From positions 124,001 to 188,000 of the forward strand of contig NZ_QNUE01000004.1 of NCBI RefSeq assembly GCF_003385595.1: a stretch of DNA of 64,000 nt, written 5' to 3'. Positions 42,885 to 52,343 of this stretch are shown in pieces; position 1 is the first letter of the stretch, and each line of letters opens with the position of its first letter. This stretch comes from Chryseobacterium flavum (lineage in GTDB: Bacteria > Bacteroidota > Bacteroidia > Flavobacteriales > Weeksellaceae). A model generated the notes under the pieces. That model ran no database searches, had not been told where the DNA came from, and saw only the letters and a list, made by a program, of their open reading frames with translations. The position numbers were made by a program, and so were the translations under genes.

Positions 42885-43520
42885 TTATCTGGCTTTGGAG
42901 AAGGCTATTTTTATGGCTAAAAAGGTCAGGATACCGGCCATAAACCATTTCTGTACTTTTATCCAGACAGGATTTTGTGAGAAGAAAACAGCAGCCTTTG
43001 CAGCGGTCAGTACAATTAAAAAGTTTACACTGAAGCTTATCAGCACCTGTATAATCCCAAGTTCAAAACTCTGGAACAGCACCGAACCGTATCCGGGTTT
43101 AATAAACTGTGGAAAAAAGGAGAGGTAGAATACTGCTACTTTCGGATTAAGTACATTGGTTAAAAAGCCAATCATAAAGAGCCTTTTGGGACTGTCGTAT
43201 GTTTGATTTTCAGTTACCTCAAAAATATTTTTACGGCCAGGTCTTACGGCCTGATATGCGAGATACAGTAAATAGAGTGTTCCTGCTGTCTTAAGAACCG
43301 TATAGGCAAAGGGAACGGCTAACAATACAGCGGTAAGGCCAAATGAAACCATAATGATATGAAACAGAAATCCGCAGGCTACTCCGGTTAAAGAAATTAA
43401 GCCTGCTTTTTTTCCCTGAGTGATCGATTTTGAAATCAGATAAATCATGTTGGGTCCCGGGCTGATTACGAGTACGAATGCAGCAAGAACAAAGAAGAAG
43501 AGTTCATGGAATGGAATCAT
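42885..43520 (-). CDS. LysE/RhtB family amino-acid exporter
   Basis: A 211-residue inner-membrane protein with six hydrophobic helices. The family signature is visible at the start: VLVISPGPNMIYLISKSITQG (core SPGPNMIYLISKSI), then GVACGFLFHI. It exports homoserine, threonine or related compounds; the substrate is not evident. It lies 46 bases upstream of the AraC gene start on the same strand. Confidence 0.92.
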   Translation of the reverse strand: MIPFHELFFFVLAAFVLVISPGPNMIYLISKSITQGKKAGLISLTGVACGFLFHIIMVSFGLTAVLLAVPFAYTVLKTAGTLYLLYLAYQAVRPGRKNIFEVTENQTYDSPKRLFMIGFLTNVLNPKVAVFYLSFFPQFIKPGYGSVLFQSFELGIIQVLISFSVNFLIVLTAAKAAVFFSQNPVWIKVQKWFMAGILTFLAIKIAFSKAR

Positions 43521-43596
43521 GGGGGCGTTATTAACTTTGTAAATGCAAGTTTACAAAAACTGACTGATAAATTTCTTACGACTTTTAAAAACGGAT

Positions 43597-43646
43597 TAAA
43601 AAAATACGGACAGCTTCTTATATGATGAAAAGAGCTGTCCGTGTAT
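43597..43646 (-). terminator. Intrinsic terminator of the lipoprotein gene
   Basis: ACGGACAGCT and AGCTGTCCGT form a 10-bp stem; on the minus strand a T run follows. It starts about 20 bases after the stop codon at 43667. Confidence 0.75.
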
Positions 43647-43666
43647 GGTTATCATCAAATGCATTA

Positions 43667-44338
43667 TTACCTTAGCAGGCAATTTTCATACTGATCCATA
43701 CATAAATTTAAATTAATCTGATAGATCACCCGGGCATTTGCCATACGGTTATTGGTCGTAGTACTGGAAGCTGAACCCGAAAAATAATCCTCCAGTGCCC
43801 CCTGCATCGCTCCGGTGTATTCATCTACTGAATCTGAGTTGCATGCATTTAATTCATCTTTACATGTTGTATTGTTCGTGATAATATCCTTTACACTTTC
43901 ATAGAGTACAAGTTCTGCAAATCTTAACCTGTTAGCAGGTATTTTTTCAAAAAATGCCATATGGGTGTTCATATTGATCCGGCAAAGATTTTCGACCTGT
44001 GCCCATTGCTGGGTAGCTTCGTTCATGCTTGAAAAATCAGTAGCTGATAAATGGGCAGAAATCCATGAAAGCATGGCATCTTTTGTTTTGATGGTTTCAA
44101 TATTTCCATTGAATTTCATTTTAGAAACAAACGCTTTTGTTTTTGTATTGAATTCTATGAAAGTCGGTGAATTTTCATGATTGTAAAATGAATTGTCAAA
44201 ATCACTGTCGATTCCTCTTCCCGTTTCATTTTTGTTTACTGTAATCTGATCAGCTGAATTTAACTGTTCATGATATTCATTCTCGTTTGAACATGAAAAG
44301 AAAAATGCAATACTGCATAATAAGATAAGTTTTCTCAT
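43667..44338 (-). CDS. Lipoprotein of unknown function
   Basis: A 223-residue lipoprotein with a lipobox at FFFSC (Cys16). The mature part is mostly helical with four Cys in the C-terminal third, placed as CKDELNAC and CMDQYENC, which could form two disulfides. I recognise no family. It is a single gene with its own terminator. Confidence 0.75.
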   Translation of the reverse strand: MRKLILLCSIAFFFSCSNENEYHEQLNSADQITVNKNETGRGIDSDFDNSFYNHENSPTFIEFNTKTKAFVSKMKFNGNIETIKTKDAMLSWISAHLSATDFSSMNEATQQWAQVENLCRINMNTHMAFFEKIPANRLRFAELVLYESVKDIITNNTTCKDELNACNSDSVDEYTGAMQGALEDYFSGSASSTTTNNRMANARVIYQINLNLCMDQYENCLLR

Positions 44339-44693
44339 TTTCTGATTGTTTTTGGTTATTATTAAATGATAAGATAATAGCTTCGGAGGTGGCCAATATC
44401 CGGTTCTGTATATCTTACAGTTTATATGTTTTTTGATTGATGAGTATTGAATTATTTCAATAATTCCAATGTTGTTTTATTTATTTAATTCGTTTGTTTT
44501 GTATTTATAGTTAATATTTTTCCCTAATATATGAAATATTTTAAAAATAACACACCCTGAGTAATGCTGATGTTGAAATATGAGAATGTACAGCAAATGA
44601 AATGGCTGGCAGAAGAGTTGATTTCAGCCGGTCATAAGTTGGTTATTGCTGTTAAATAAATATTATGAATACAGATTGTAGCCTGTCACCCTT
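44339..44693. other. Intergenic region between lipoprotein and CPBP genes
   Basis: An AT-rich stretch without a recognised gene. A 31-codon plus-strand frame (ATG at 44564, stop at 44657-44659) reads MLMLKYENVQQMKWLAEELI and then a few residues more; it could be a small protein or a gene remnant but has no visible ribosome site. Otherwise nothing is seen. Confidence 0.3.
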
Positions 44694-45581
44694 TTAGGAA
44701 AATGCTTTATTTTCATCATTCGGATCAGGTAATTCTCCCCGTTTCCGCCAGAAAAACCAGGCCACAATTACAGCAGCAATGGGCAGGGCAATACCAAATT
44801 CATCGATAAAATAATTTGTATGACCTGTATCTACGGTAAGAGGGGTAAAAATAGACTGGATAAATAAATTATGGCTGGCATGCAAAATAGCAGCAGTCCA
44901 CAGACTTCCTGATTTCATTCGCAGCCAGGTAAAAATAAAACAGCAGGCAAATATCATCACCGTAAAACAGGTGAGGGCCAGCCATTTTGGTCCTCCCGTA
45001 TTGTAATTTGAAAACAGCAGGAGGGGATAATGGTACAATGACCAGATAACTCCCATCCACAGAGAGGTTGCTGTATAGGAACTGATGTTAGCCAGCTGCG
45101 GTGTAAGGAATCCCCGCCATCCTATTTCTTCTCCCAGCGCAGAGCCTATGGAACGTACCATTCCAAAGCTGCTCATCAGGATAATGTATAACACTATAGT
45201 CAGCCCATCAGATAGGTTCCAGCCCATTCCTTTAGCTATTTCTGCTACAAATTCATGATTGTAAAAACCACCTGCGCCACTGGTCCAAATAACCAGATAA
45301 GGGATCAGGACATAGGATAGCGGGAGGAGATAAGCAAGTAACTGGTATTTGGTGAGTCCCCACTTCCAGCCCAACGACGAAACAGGGATCTTTCTGATGC
45401 GGCAGGTTAACAGGGCTGCAATAGCCGGACACCACATGATGATGGTTGCATATGATATAATCCCGCCACCGAGTTTTCCAGTACGGATGCACATGTAATA
45501 AACAGGCAGGCAGAAAAGAAAGGTGAGTACCAGATAAGTGGCGATATTCTTCCTGATTTCTGATTTAGATGTATTTTTCAT
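44694..45581 (-). CDS. CPBP family intramembrane metalloprotease
   Basis: A 295-residue membrane protein with about eight helices. The CPBP (Abi) motifs are all present: LGEEIGWRGFLTPQL with the Glu pair and Arg, SLYHYPLLLF with the first His, and AAILHASHNLFIQ with the last His. Such proteins cleave prenylated or other membrane substrates, or act in bacteriocin self-protection. It is transcribed away from the XRE gene. Confidence 0.92.
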   Translation of the reverse strand: MKNTSKSEIRKNIATYLVLTFLFCLPVYYMCIRTGKLGGGIISYATIIMWCPAIAALLTCRIRKIPVSSLGWKWGLTKYQLLAYLLPLSYVLIPYLVIWTSGAGGFYNHEFVAEIAKGMGWNLSDGLTIVLYIILMSSFGMVRSIGSALGEEIGWRGFLTPQLANISSYTATSLWMGVIWSLYHYPLLLFSNYNTGGPKWLALTCFTVMIFACCFIFTWLRMKSGSLWTAAILHASHNLFIQSIFTPLTVDTGHTNYFIDEFGIALPIAAVIVAWFFWRKRGELPDPNDENKAFS

Positions 45582-45759
45582 AAACTGATTGGTGTTGGTG
45601 TTTATAAATGGTTGAAAAATAGAAGATTATTTTTAATAAAAATACACTTATTTCTTATATGAAATGCTAAATTCAGTATCGCTCTTCAAAAAATCATCTG
45701 TTTTTAAAAACTGAAAACTGTAAATTAGCCCAGCAAAATTTTTCCACAAATCTTAAACA

Positions 45760-46329
45760 ATGTCCAGCCTGAAAACCATAAGAGAACAAAAAAACCTGAC
45801 CCAGGAGGAATTATCAGAAAAATCAAAAATTTCTGTAAGAACCATTCAGCGGATAGAATCCGGAACAGAACCTAAAGGACACACTCTGAGGGCCCTGGCG
45901 CAGACTCTGGAAGTAGAAGAATCTGAATTAAAGGATCAGCCACAGATAACTAATGAAACGGATGAAATTGAAACGGGTATAGAAGAAAAGGAAACGCCGG
46001 TCAATTATTCTTATATTAAGATGATTAATCTTTCATCGCTCATTTTTACACTTTTGCCACCGCTGAATATTTTTGTTCCGTTGATGCTGATGTTTGTTAT
46101 GAAACAGAAAAACAGTCTGGCAAGACAGATTATCTCAGTTCAGATGATCTGGACGGTATTGGCGCCGGTTACCTTTATGCTCGGGATTTTTTTAAAGTTC
46201 GGAAAACAATTTACCCTGATTCTTATGATTCTGATTGTACTTTCAAATGTGTTTATTATCCTTCGCAATGCTGCTGAGATAGACCGTAATAAGAAACTGT
46301 ACTTTAGACTGAACTTCAGTATGATATAG
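45760..46329 (+). CDS. XRE-family regulator with C-terminal membrane domain
   Basis: A 189-residue protein. The N-terminal helix-turn-helix (about 1-60) reads LTQEELSEKSKISVRTIQRI. After an acidic linker come three hydrophobic helices (about 90-180) of the DUF4870 style. Fusion of XRE and membrane helices is common in Bacteroidota. Its trigger is unknown; it may control the divergent CPBP protease gene. Confidence 0.85.
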   Translation: MSSLKTIREQKNLTQEELSEKSKISVRTIQRIESGTEPKGHTLRALAQTLEVEESELKDQPQITNETDEIETGIEEKETPVNYSYIKMINLSSLIFTLLPPLNIFVPLMLMFVMKQKNSLARQIISVQMIWTVLAPVTFMLGIFLKFGKQFTLILMILIVLSNVFIILRNAAEIDRNKKLYFRLNFSMI

Positions 46330-46416
46330 AGACTGTCAGGGCTTTGTCGGGTTTTTGTCGGGTTTATTTTTACCTGAACAACGGAATGAAATTGAATCTT
46401 TGTCAAAAAAATAATA

Positions 46417-47901
46417 ATGACAAAATCTTCACCGTTTCTCCTTTTTTGTATTTTGTTTATAAGTATTATTCATGCCCAGACAAAAAAAACAGATCCTCTT
46501 TATAAAACAATTATGTCGAAAGACAGTCTGTTTTTTTCAACAGGTTATAATACCTGCAACATTACCCAGATGGAAAACCTGCTCAGTGATACTTTTGAAT
46601 TTTATCACGATAAAGGCGGGTTTGAGAACAAAGAAAAATTTATAATTGATTTTAAAAACGGGTTATGTAAATCTCCGGAAACTTATCAATTAAAAAGGGT
46701 TCTGGTGGAGAAAAGTACTGAGATTTATCCCATGTATAAAGATGGGAAAATATATGCCGCCATTCAGAATGGGGATCATCTGTTTTATGAAAAGGTTGGG
46801 AATCAGGTTGATAAATTGGTCGGGGAAGCGAAATTTACCCATTTGTGGGTCCTGGAAAATACTGAGTGGAAACTTAAGAATTCACTGAGTTTCAACCACC
46901 ATCCGAAACAAACCACTGATAATGATACCATGTTTGATAACGACCTGTCGATGCAAAGCTGGCTGAAAGAAAATACTATTCCTGTCCTAGGATTAGGAAT
47001 TATCGAAGGAGGAAAACTACAGCAGGTCAAAGTTTTCGGAGATAGTAAGAAAGGAATTTCAGTTCCGCAGAATGCAAGTTTTAATGTTGCCTCCCTCACC
47101 AAGCCTGTTACAGCAATGGTCACTTTACGTCTGGTAAGCCTCGGAAAGTGGGATTTGGATGAACCCTTAGATAATTACTGGACAGATCCTGATGTTATCA
47201 GTGATCCCAGACATACGAAACTTACTACCAGAATGATCCTGAGCCATCAGACCGGCTTCCCTAACTGGAGATGGATGAATACAGATAGAAAACTGAACTT
47301 TCAGTTTGATCCCGGTACAAAATATCAATATTCGGGAGAAGGTTTTGAATACCTTCGGAAGGCGCTTGAAAAGAAGTTGGGAAAATCGCTGGAACAGCTT
47401 GCAAAGGAATTGATTTTTAAGCCTCTCAAAATGAATGATACAAGTTATATATGGGATCAGAATACTGACGATTCAAGATTTGTAACAGGCTATAATGAAA
47501 AAGGGAATGCCTATCCGATAGAAAAAATTATAACGGTTAATGCTGCTGATGATCTTCATACCACGATAGAAGATTACGGAAATTTTATGGCCAGTGTTAT
47601 GAAAGGAAAAAAGCTGAAGCCGGAAATTTTCAGGGAAATGATAAGAAAACAGGTAAAGGTTAAAGAAAATAAATATTTCGGGATAGGCTTTGAAATTTAT
47701 GACCTGGGGAATGGTGAATATGCATTATCCCACAGCGGAGCAGATCAGGGGACAAGATGTATTGCTATAGTATTGCCGGATTCCGGTAAGGGAATTATCA
47801 TTTTCACCAATATTGATGACGGGTACAAAGTGTATGAAAAACTGGTTGTTCACTATCTCGGAGAGCAGGGGAAAAAGATTGTGGAGATAGAAACCAGATA
47901 G
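46417..47901 (+). CDS. Serine hydrolase (class C beta-lactamase-like) with NTF2-like N-terminus
   Basis: A 494-residue exported protein with a signal peptide ending near IIHAQ. Residues about 25-165 form a DUF4440/SnoaL-like domain. The rest is a class C beta-lactamase-like hydrolase: SxxK nucleophile in NVASLTKPVTAMV, YxG in YQYSGEGFEYLRKAL, and HSGADQG. Such proteins are D-amino-acid peptidases or esterases rather than true beta-lactamases. The two-domain arrangement is unusual. It is probably periplasmic. Confidence 0.88.
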   Translation: MTKSSPFLLFCILFISIIHAQTKKTDPLYKTIMSKDSLFFSTGYNTCNITQMENLLSDTFEFYHDKGGFENKEKFIIDFKNGLCKSPETYQLKRVLVEKSTEIYPMYKDGKIYAAIQNGDHLFYEKVGNQVDKLVGEAKFTHLWVLENTEWKLKNSLSFNHHPKQTTDNDTMFDNDLSMQSWLKENTIPVLGLGIIEGGKLQQVKVFGDSKKGISVPQNASFNVASLTKPVTAMVTLRLVSLGKWDLDEPLDNYWTDPDVISDPRHTKLTTRMILSHQTGFPNWRWMNTDRKLNFQFDPGTKYQYSGEGFEYLRKALEKKLGKSLEQLAKELIFKPLKMNDTSYIWDQNTDDSRFVTGYNEKGNAYPIEKIITVNAADDLHTTIEDYGNFMASVMKGKKLKPEIFREMIRKQVKVKENKYFGIGFEIYDLGNGEYALSHSGADQGTRCIAIVLPDSGKGIIIFTNIDDGYKVYEKLVVHYLGEQGKKIVEIETR

Positions 47902-47988
47902 CTGTTATACAAGTAAAATCTTTGTATATTTAAGGTATCAATCTGAAAATAAATAAAATAGAAGAATTTATTTTTCAGATGCAATATT

Positions 47989-48414
47989 ATGAACAGAAAA
48001 AAGAAAGCTATGTGGCAGTATTATATTATCCTTGGAGCAGGAGTGATTCTGTTTGTTGCAGCATTGCTGAGCTTCAGAAACACTCTTTCCTTTTTAAAGA
48101 AAGCAGAAAAGGCAACGGCGACCGTTACCTCATTGCGGGTAGATAATTCTGACGGGGAAGTATACCTGCCTGTTTTTACCTTCCGGACTCAAAATAATAT
48201 TGAATATACTTATGAATTGCCGGAAGGCACCAATCCTTCAGCCTGGTCTGTAGGGGAGACGGAGACTGTTATCTATGACCCGGATGATCCGTCTTCTGTA
48301 AGCTTATATACTTATTTCAGGATCTTTGCCTGGCCTTTGGTGCTGATGTCTATTGCCCTGCCGTTACTGGTTATTGGCAGCGGATATTTTATTGCAGCTC
48401 AGTTTTTAAAATAA
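47989..48414 (+). CDS. DUF3592 membrane protein
   Basis: A 141-residue protein with two transmembrane helices (about 10-30 and 112-135) around a small extracytoplasmic beta domain, with VYLPVFTFRTQNNIEYTY and VGETETVIYDPDDPSS matching DUF3592. Function is unknown. It follows the serine hydrolase gene and converges on the cyclase gene with no clear terminator between. Confidence 0.82.
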   Translation: MNRKKKAMWQYYIILGAGVILFVAALLSFRNTLSFLKKAEKATATVTSLRVDNSDGEVYLPVFTFRTQNNIEYTYELPEGTNPSAWSVGETETVIYDPDDPSSVSLYTYFRIFAWPLVLMSIALPLLVIGSGYFIAAQFLK

Positions 48415-48435
48415 AATAAGCTTTGACCTCATTAT

Positions 48436-49326
48436 TTAAGCCTTTATGGAGGCAAAAGCCCTTACCGGGAAAGTGCCTACTCCTTTAAATTTTGGAGGAG
48501 CTGCAGTAAAAGTAAAGTGATCATCAGGAAGCTTGTCCAGATTGCAGAGATGTTCCACAATGAGTATTTCAGCTCCTAAAAGGATTGTATGTACAGGTCT
48601 GTTTTTACCTCCTGTATAGTCGATATTATGGGAATCAATACCCACCAGCTTTACCTGGCAGTCTTTGAGAAATTCGGCTGCACTTTTTGTTAAATAAGGA
48701 TGATTTTCATAATAGGTTTCCGTATTCCAGTGATGGTCCCATCCTGTATGAATGAGTACTGCTTTATTCCTGATCTCCTTGTTTTTAAGGTGTTTCTCTG
48801 TGATTTCCAGGGTTTCAGGAAAAGGGATCCGGACCACCACAGCTTCCAGTTCAGCAAATTTCTCCAATCCGGTATCTGCAAGGTCTTTTCCGTTTTCAAA
48901 CCTGTGAAAGGGGCAGTCAATATACGTTCCGGTATTGGAAACCATCTCAATTTTACCAATCTGAAATTCTGTGCCTTCTTCATAGAACTGTCTGGAGTCT
49001 TCCCTGCTCAGGAAATCACAAATGTGTGGTGCAGGAAGACCTTTATAGGTAATGAGTCCTTCTTCTATTGTATGGCTGAGGTCTATCAGCTGTTCTTCAG
49101 AAGAGGGCTTATGAGCCGGTTTTCTTTTGTGGGGTTCGCTGAAGATCTCTTTGTTCAGGATATTTACTTTGCCGGCCATCAGAAGTCTCAGGTCTTCGAT
49201 GATATAGTCTGCAAGCTCCTGATTTGTAATATCATTTCCTGCAATATCAAGCCTGAAGTCTTCTCCTTTGAGGCTTCCTCCATTGGTAAAATATACTTCA
49301 AAATCAAATTTTACTCTTTTGTCCAT
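48436..49326 (-). CDS. Cyclase family protein (kynurenine formamidase-like)
   Basis: A 296-residue metal-dependent hydrolase. The cyclase domain begins at about 78 with LSHTIEEGLITYKGLPAP, and the metal-binding stretch is NTGTYIDCPFHRFENG, followed by HTGWDHHW and GIDSHNID. A separate N-terminal segment of about 75 residues is not part of the usual cyclase domain. Substrate is unknown. The Crp/Fnr gene lies 32 bases upstream on the same strand. Confidence 0.87.
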   Translation of the reverse strand: MDKRVKFDFEVYFTNGGSLKGEDFRLDIAGNDITNQELADYIIEDLRLLMAGKVNILNKEIFSEPHKRKPAHKPSSEEQLIDLSHTIEEGLITYKGLPAPHICDFLSREDSRQFYEEGTEFQIGKIEMVSNTGTYIDCPFHRFENGKDLADTGLEKFAELEAVVVRIPFPETLEITEKHLKNKEIRNKAVLIHTGWDHHWNTETYYENHPYLTKSAAEFLKDCQVKLVGIDSHNIDYTGGKNRPVHTILLGAEILIVEHLCNLDKLPDDHFTFTAAPPKFKGVGTFPVRAFASIKA

Positions 49327-49357
49327 AATTGAATATTTAAGGCAAAAGTGAAGAAAA

Positions 49358-49975
49358 TCAAATCTTATTTACTTGACTTAAATCAATTTGCTTTAATTTT
49401 TTACTTCTTATTCTGCTTAAGGTTTCCGGGCTCATTCCCAGATAGGAAGCAATATGGAAAAGGGGAATTCTTTCTTCGGAACGGGGAAACTGTTCCAGGA
49501 AATGCAGATAGCGTTCATTGGAATCGTGGAGAAGGAAAGAGCTTTCCCGCCTGCATTTTTTTATAAACTCATTTCTGAGGATCTGATTGAAGAGTATATG
49601 CCATTTCTGATCTTGTATTAACAGAGCCTCAAGCAGTGTTTTGGGGATGACCACCATCTCGGATTCTTCCAGACATTGAAAGCTGAGGTTTGTTTTTTCA
49701 CCGGTTAAAAAGCTTGTCAGGGCGGTCAGGAAATTATTTTCAGGGAAAAACTCAGTATTGATCTCCCGGTGGTCTTTTGTATAGAAGCTTCTTACCATCC
49801 CTTTATGCAGGAAGAAAAGGTCATTTGCTACAGTATTTTCCCGGATCAGGAAACTGTCACTTTTTAAATGCAGAAGCTTTGTACCAGATAACAGCATCTC
49901 CTTTTCTGTATTCGTAAGGTCAAATAGAGGATACAGAGCCGCTTCAAAGAAAGTATGGAGATTAAAGCCAGTCAA
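49358..49975 (-). CDS. Crp/Fnr-family transcriptional regulator
   Basis: A 205-residue regulator with a cyclic-nucleotide-binding-like N-terminal domain (about 10-125; FFLHKGMVRSFY is the roll segment) and a C-terminal helix-turn-helix reading IPLFHIASYLGMSPETLSRI. No Cys cluster is present, so it is not an Fnr iron-sulfur sensor. It lies just upstream of the cyclase gene on the same strand and probably controls it. Confidence 0.88.
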   Translation of the reverse strand: MTGFNLHTFFEAALYPLFDLTNTEKEMLLSGTKLLHLKSDSFLIRENTVANDLFFLHKGMVRSFYTKDHREINTEFFPENNFLTALTSFLTGEKTNLSFQCLEESEMVVIPKTLLEALLIQDQKWHILFNQILRNEFIKKCRRESSFLLHDSNERYLHFLEQFPRSEERIPLFHIASYLGMSPETLSRIRSKKLKQIDLSQVNKI

Positions 49976-50034
49976 GGTTTTGATGATTTTAGAGTTGGTG
50001 CCTTATTAATGCTGAGGTTACTCAACAGAGATAT

Positions 50035-50071
50035 AAAAAACAGCGGGGAATATAAACTTCCCCGGCTGTTA
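50035..50071 (-). terminator. Intrinsic terminator of the lipocalin-like gene
   Basis: AACAGCGGGGAA and TTCCCCGGCTGTT form a GC-rich stem with one bulge; on the minus strand six T residues follow. It begins about 6 bases after the stop codon at 50077. Confidence 0.85.
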
Positions 50072-50076
50072 ACTCT

Positions 50077-50622
50077 TTATTTTACTTTTTCCAGAAGATA
50101 TAGTTTGGCTCCTGAAAATGCCAGTTTAGGCATCAGGTTTCCTTCCAGGACCATAGTCTTGTTATTGGCATCGATGACCGAAATATAATTGTTGGAATTG
50201 TATTCAATATAGTTTTCCTTTTCTTTTGTTAAAGGATTTTTTCCAAATTCCAGAGAATATTTAACCCATTCTTCATCTTGTGTACTGCAGTGAACCGGCT
50301 TGAATTTGGATTTTTTAGCCTTGAAAATGATCTGGTCATAGCTATCCACACAATCTGAAGTAAAGGAAGCTTCCGGATTCTGGTCTTTGGAGAAATCTTC
50401 GAAAGAGCCACGGTAAACGCCTACCACTTTCCAGGTTCCGTCCAGACGGTCCTCATCAATTTTTCCTTTGGCTTTACTTACTGCCCAGCTGATTCCGTTT
50501 ACGGTTCCTTTTACTGCTTTATACCCCAAATTTACAGCTCCGGATACTACTTTTGTAGCTGTTCTTACTACGCATGAATTCAAAACCAGTACTGCTGAAG
50601 CCAGAAATATTATTTTTTTCAT
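50077..50622 (-). CDS. Lipocalin-like lipoprotein
   Basis: A 181-residue lipoprotein with a lipobox at VLNSC (Cys17). A linker that may form a short helix (about 22-52) is followed by a lipocalin-like beta domain beginning LDGTWKVVGVYRGS. Two Cys residues (near 90 and 110) may pair. It is similar in plan to the protein at 10241 but not closely alike in sequence. Confidence 0.72.
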   Translation of the reverse strand: MKKIIFLASAVLVLNSCVVRTATKVVSGAVNLGYKAVKGTVNGISWAVSKAKGKIDEDRLDGTWKVVGVYRGSFEDFSKDQNPEASFTSDCVDSYDQIIFKAKKSKFKPVHCSTQDEEWVKYSLEFGKNPLTKEKENYIEYNSNNYISVIDANNKTMVLEGNLMPKLAFSGAKLYLLEKVK

Positions 50623-50742
50623 ATTGTCAGGTTTTATTATTGTTACGAAGATAGGGTTTTTGATAAAAAATATTCATCCAGTGATTCCTGATATGAAAAA
50701 ATATTTACCGTTTCTGTTTAAATCTGTATAACTACGAAGCTA

Positions 50743-51882
50743 TTACTGCCTGTTATTGTCAACTTTCAGTTTATTAACCAAAGGATTGGCATACATTGCC
50801 AGGAAATATTTCCTGGAAACAGGATCGGAAGGATCTATGCGCATTTCCAGTCTTCGGATAAATAACTGTTTTTCCTGCTCCGTATATTCGGAGGTGTATT
50901 TATTGGTATTGTGAAGGAGATCATAAGCGATGTACTTGGTAGGCCAGAGCTTATAATGACTGATGATGGAACGGTCAATCACCTGGGCAATTGCCTGAAG
51001 TTGCTTGTTTTTATTGTCGATAGTGACAGCAATTTCATCCAGTTCCGTATCAAGAATGTCGCCGGCATGAATGTGAATACGTTTCTTTTGTCCCAGAATT
51101 CCGCTCAGGATATTGGTAAAATCTTCATTTTTCCCCTTGATATATTCCTCATCTCTGTGCCGGGCCAGCAATTGTGGCATCTTTAAGGAATCTGTAGGAT
51201 CATATTCATAGGAGATGGAGATCGGAACAATTTTTAAGGTTTTAAAATAATCTGTCAAAGACAAGTCCCCGGCTGCCATGGCCAGCATTTTCAAAACACC
51301 TTGCTGGGTAGAATCGTTACCGTCTTTGGTACGGCCTTCACGCTGGGCAATCCATACGGAACGTTTTTCGTTGTACAGCTGTTCCCTGATATATTCGGAC
51401 ATCGTCTGTGAACTGGTGAGCTGCTCACGAAGAGGAAGGCCTCTTTGCACCAAAAAGTTCCGGTTCAGCTTAGCAAGTACATTTAAAAACTTCTTGCGGA
51501 CAAGATTATCTCCGATAGCCGAAGCGGTCATAATATAACCACCTTCCAGCAAGACCAGATTAAGCAGCGAAGTATCCAGAACAATATCCCTGTGGTTCGA
51601 GATGAAAAGGTAAGGGGTATTTTTATCCAGTTTATCAAAGCCCGAAGTTGTTAAGCCATCAGAGCTTTTCGCAAGGATCTGTCGAACGGCAAACGCCACA
51701 AACTGATGCTGGAAATCACTAATGGAATGAACATTTTTGAACTGCTCCAGCCAAACCTGCTCATCCGTATCCGGAAAAGTAAAGTTCATCAGCGCTTTCA
51801 TCATAGGATCCCGGGCAATACTTCCCAGTGCTTCATTCACTTCATGATCATAGAAATACCGGATTTCATCAAATTTCGACAT
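50743..51882 (-). CDS. Glycerophospholipid acyltransferase family protein
   Basis: A 379-residue acyltransferase of the PlsC/PlsB-like fold, expected to transfer an acyl chain to a (lyso)phospholipid precursor at the inner membrane. The HX4D catalytic motif is SNHRDIVLDTSLL (about 94-106), the phosphate-binding block is WIAQREGRTKDGNDSTQQG (about 176-194), and IVPISISYEYDP is the third block. The length with a long C-terminal helical part resembles the family annotated in Bacteroidota as 1-acyl-glycerol-3-phosphate acyltransferase-like. Confidence 0.9.
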   Translation of the reverse strand: MSKFDEIRYFYDHEVNEALGSIARDPMMKALMNFTFPDTDEQVWLEQFKNVHSISDFQHQFVAFAVRQILAKSSDGLTTSGFDKLDKNTPYLFISNHRDIVLDTSLLNLVLLEGGYIMTASAIGDNLVRKKFLNVLAKLNRNFLVQRGLPLREQLTSSQTMSEYIREQLYNEKRSVWIAQREGRTKDGNDSTQQGVLKMLAMAAGDLSLTDYFKTLKIVPISISYEYDPTDSLKMPQLLARHRDEEYIKGKNEDFTNILSGILGQKKRIHIHAGDILDTELDEIAVTIDNKNKQLQAIAQVIDRSIISHYKLWPTKYIAYDLLHNTNKYTSEYTEQEKQLFIRRLEMRIDPSDPVSRKYFLAMYANPLVNKLKVDNNRQ

Positions 51883-52027
51883 GCGGTTATTTAAAATTTA
51901 AATTTTTTGCAAAAGAACGAAAATTTATCTGGGGATGGAGTATAAAGGTTGTTAAAGTATTATGAAGGGCTTAGGAGTTCGGTGAAATAAACGTATTATA
52001 ACAAAGCGATCTATGTGCGCGTTCACT

Positions 52028-52198
52028 TTATATACCAACACTTATGCGTTCACCTTGTCATTCCGCAGGAATCTAACCTGTTATTATCATCATGCATTAA
52101 GAAAAACTTTCTGTGTTTGGATTCCTACGGAATGACAAACTGTGCGGATAGTCTAAGTGAGTAATTGGTATTAAGTCTGCATTAAGTCTGGAGCAAGT
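52028..52198. repeat. Palindromic repeat, copy 1 (complete)
   Basis: A unit of about 170 bases. Its core arms are TTGTCATTCCGCAGGAATC (52055-52073) and the near-complement GGATTCCTACGGAATGACAA (52119-52138). Head (TTATATACCAAC) and tail (ending GCAAGTAA) are also shared with other copies. Such units resemble REP or MITE elements of Bacteroidota. Confidence 0.75.
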
Positions 52199-52204
52199 AA
52201 GCGG

Positions 52205-52260
52205 TTATACACCAACATTTATGCGTCCACTTTGTCATTCCGCAGGAATCTCAACTCTTA
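52205..52260. repeat. Palindromic repeat, copy 2 (left half only)
   Basis: Starts 6 bases after copy 1. The head and left arm (TTGTCATTCCGCAGGAATC at 52232-52250) match copy 1; the right arm is not preserved. Confidence 0.7.
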
Positions 52261-52343
52261 TTTTACCCTCTGAATTAAAACATTCCCGATGGACTTCTAC
52301 TTTATGACGATATACAATTTTGTCATTCATATGAATATCCACA

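Noticed and set aside
44564..44659. 31-codon open frame as a gene
   Set aside because: No ribosome site, promoter or recognisable family; too short to support.
46417..47901. True beta-lactamase giving antibiotic resistance
   Set aside because: The motifs are those of the broad serine-hydrolase family, and the extra N-terminal domain argues against a dedicated class C enzyme.
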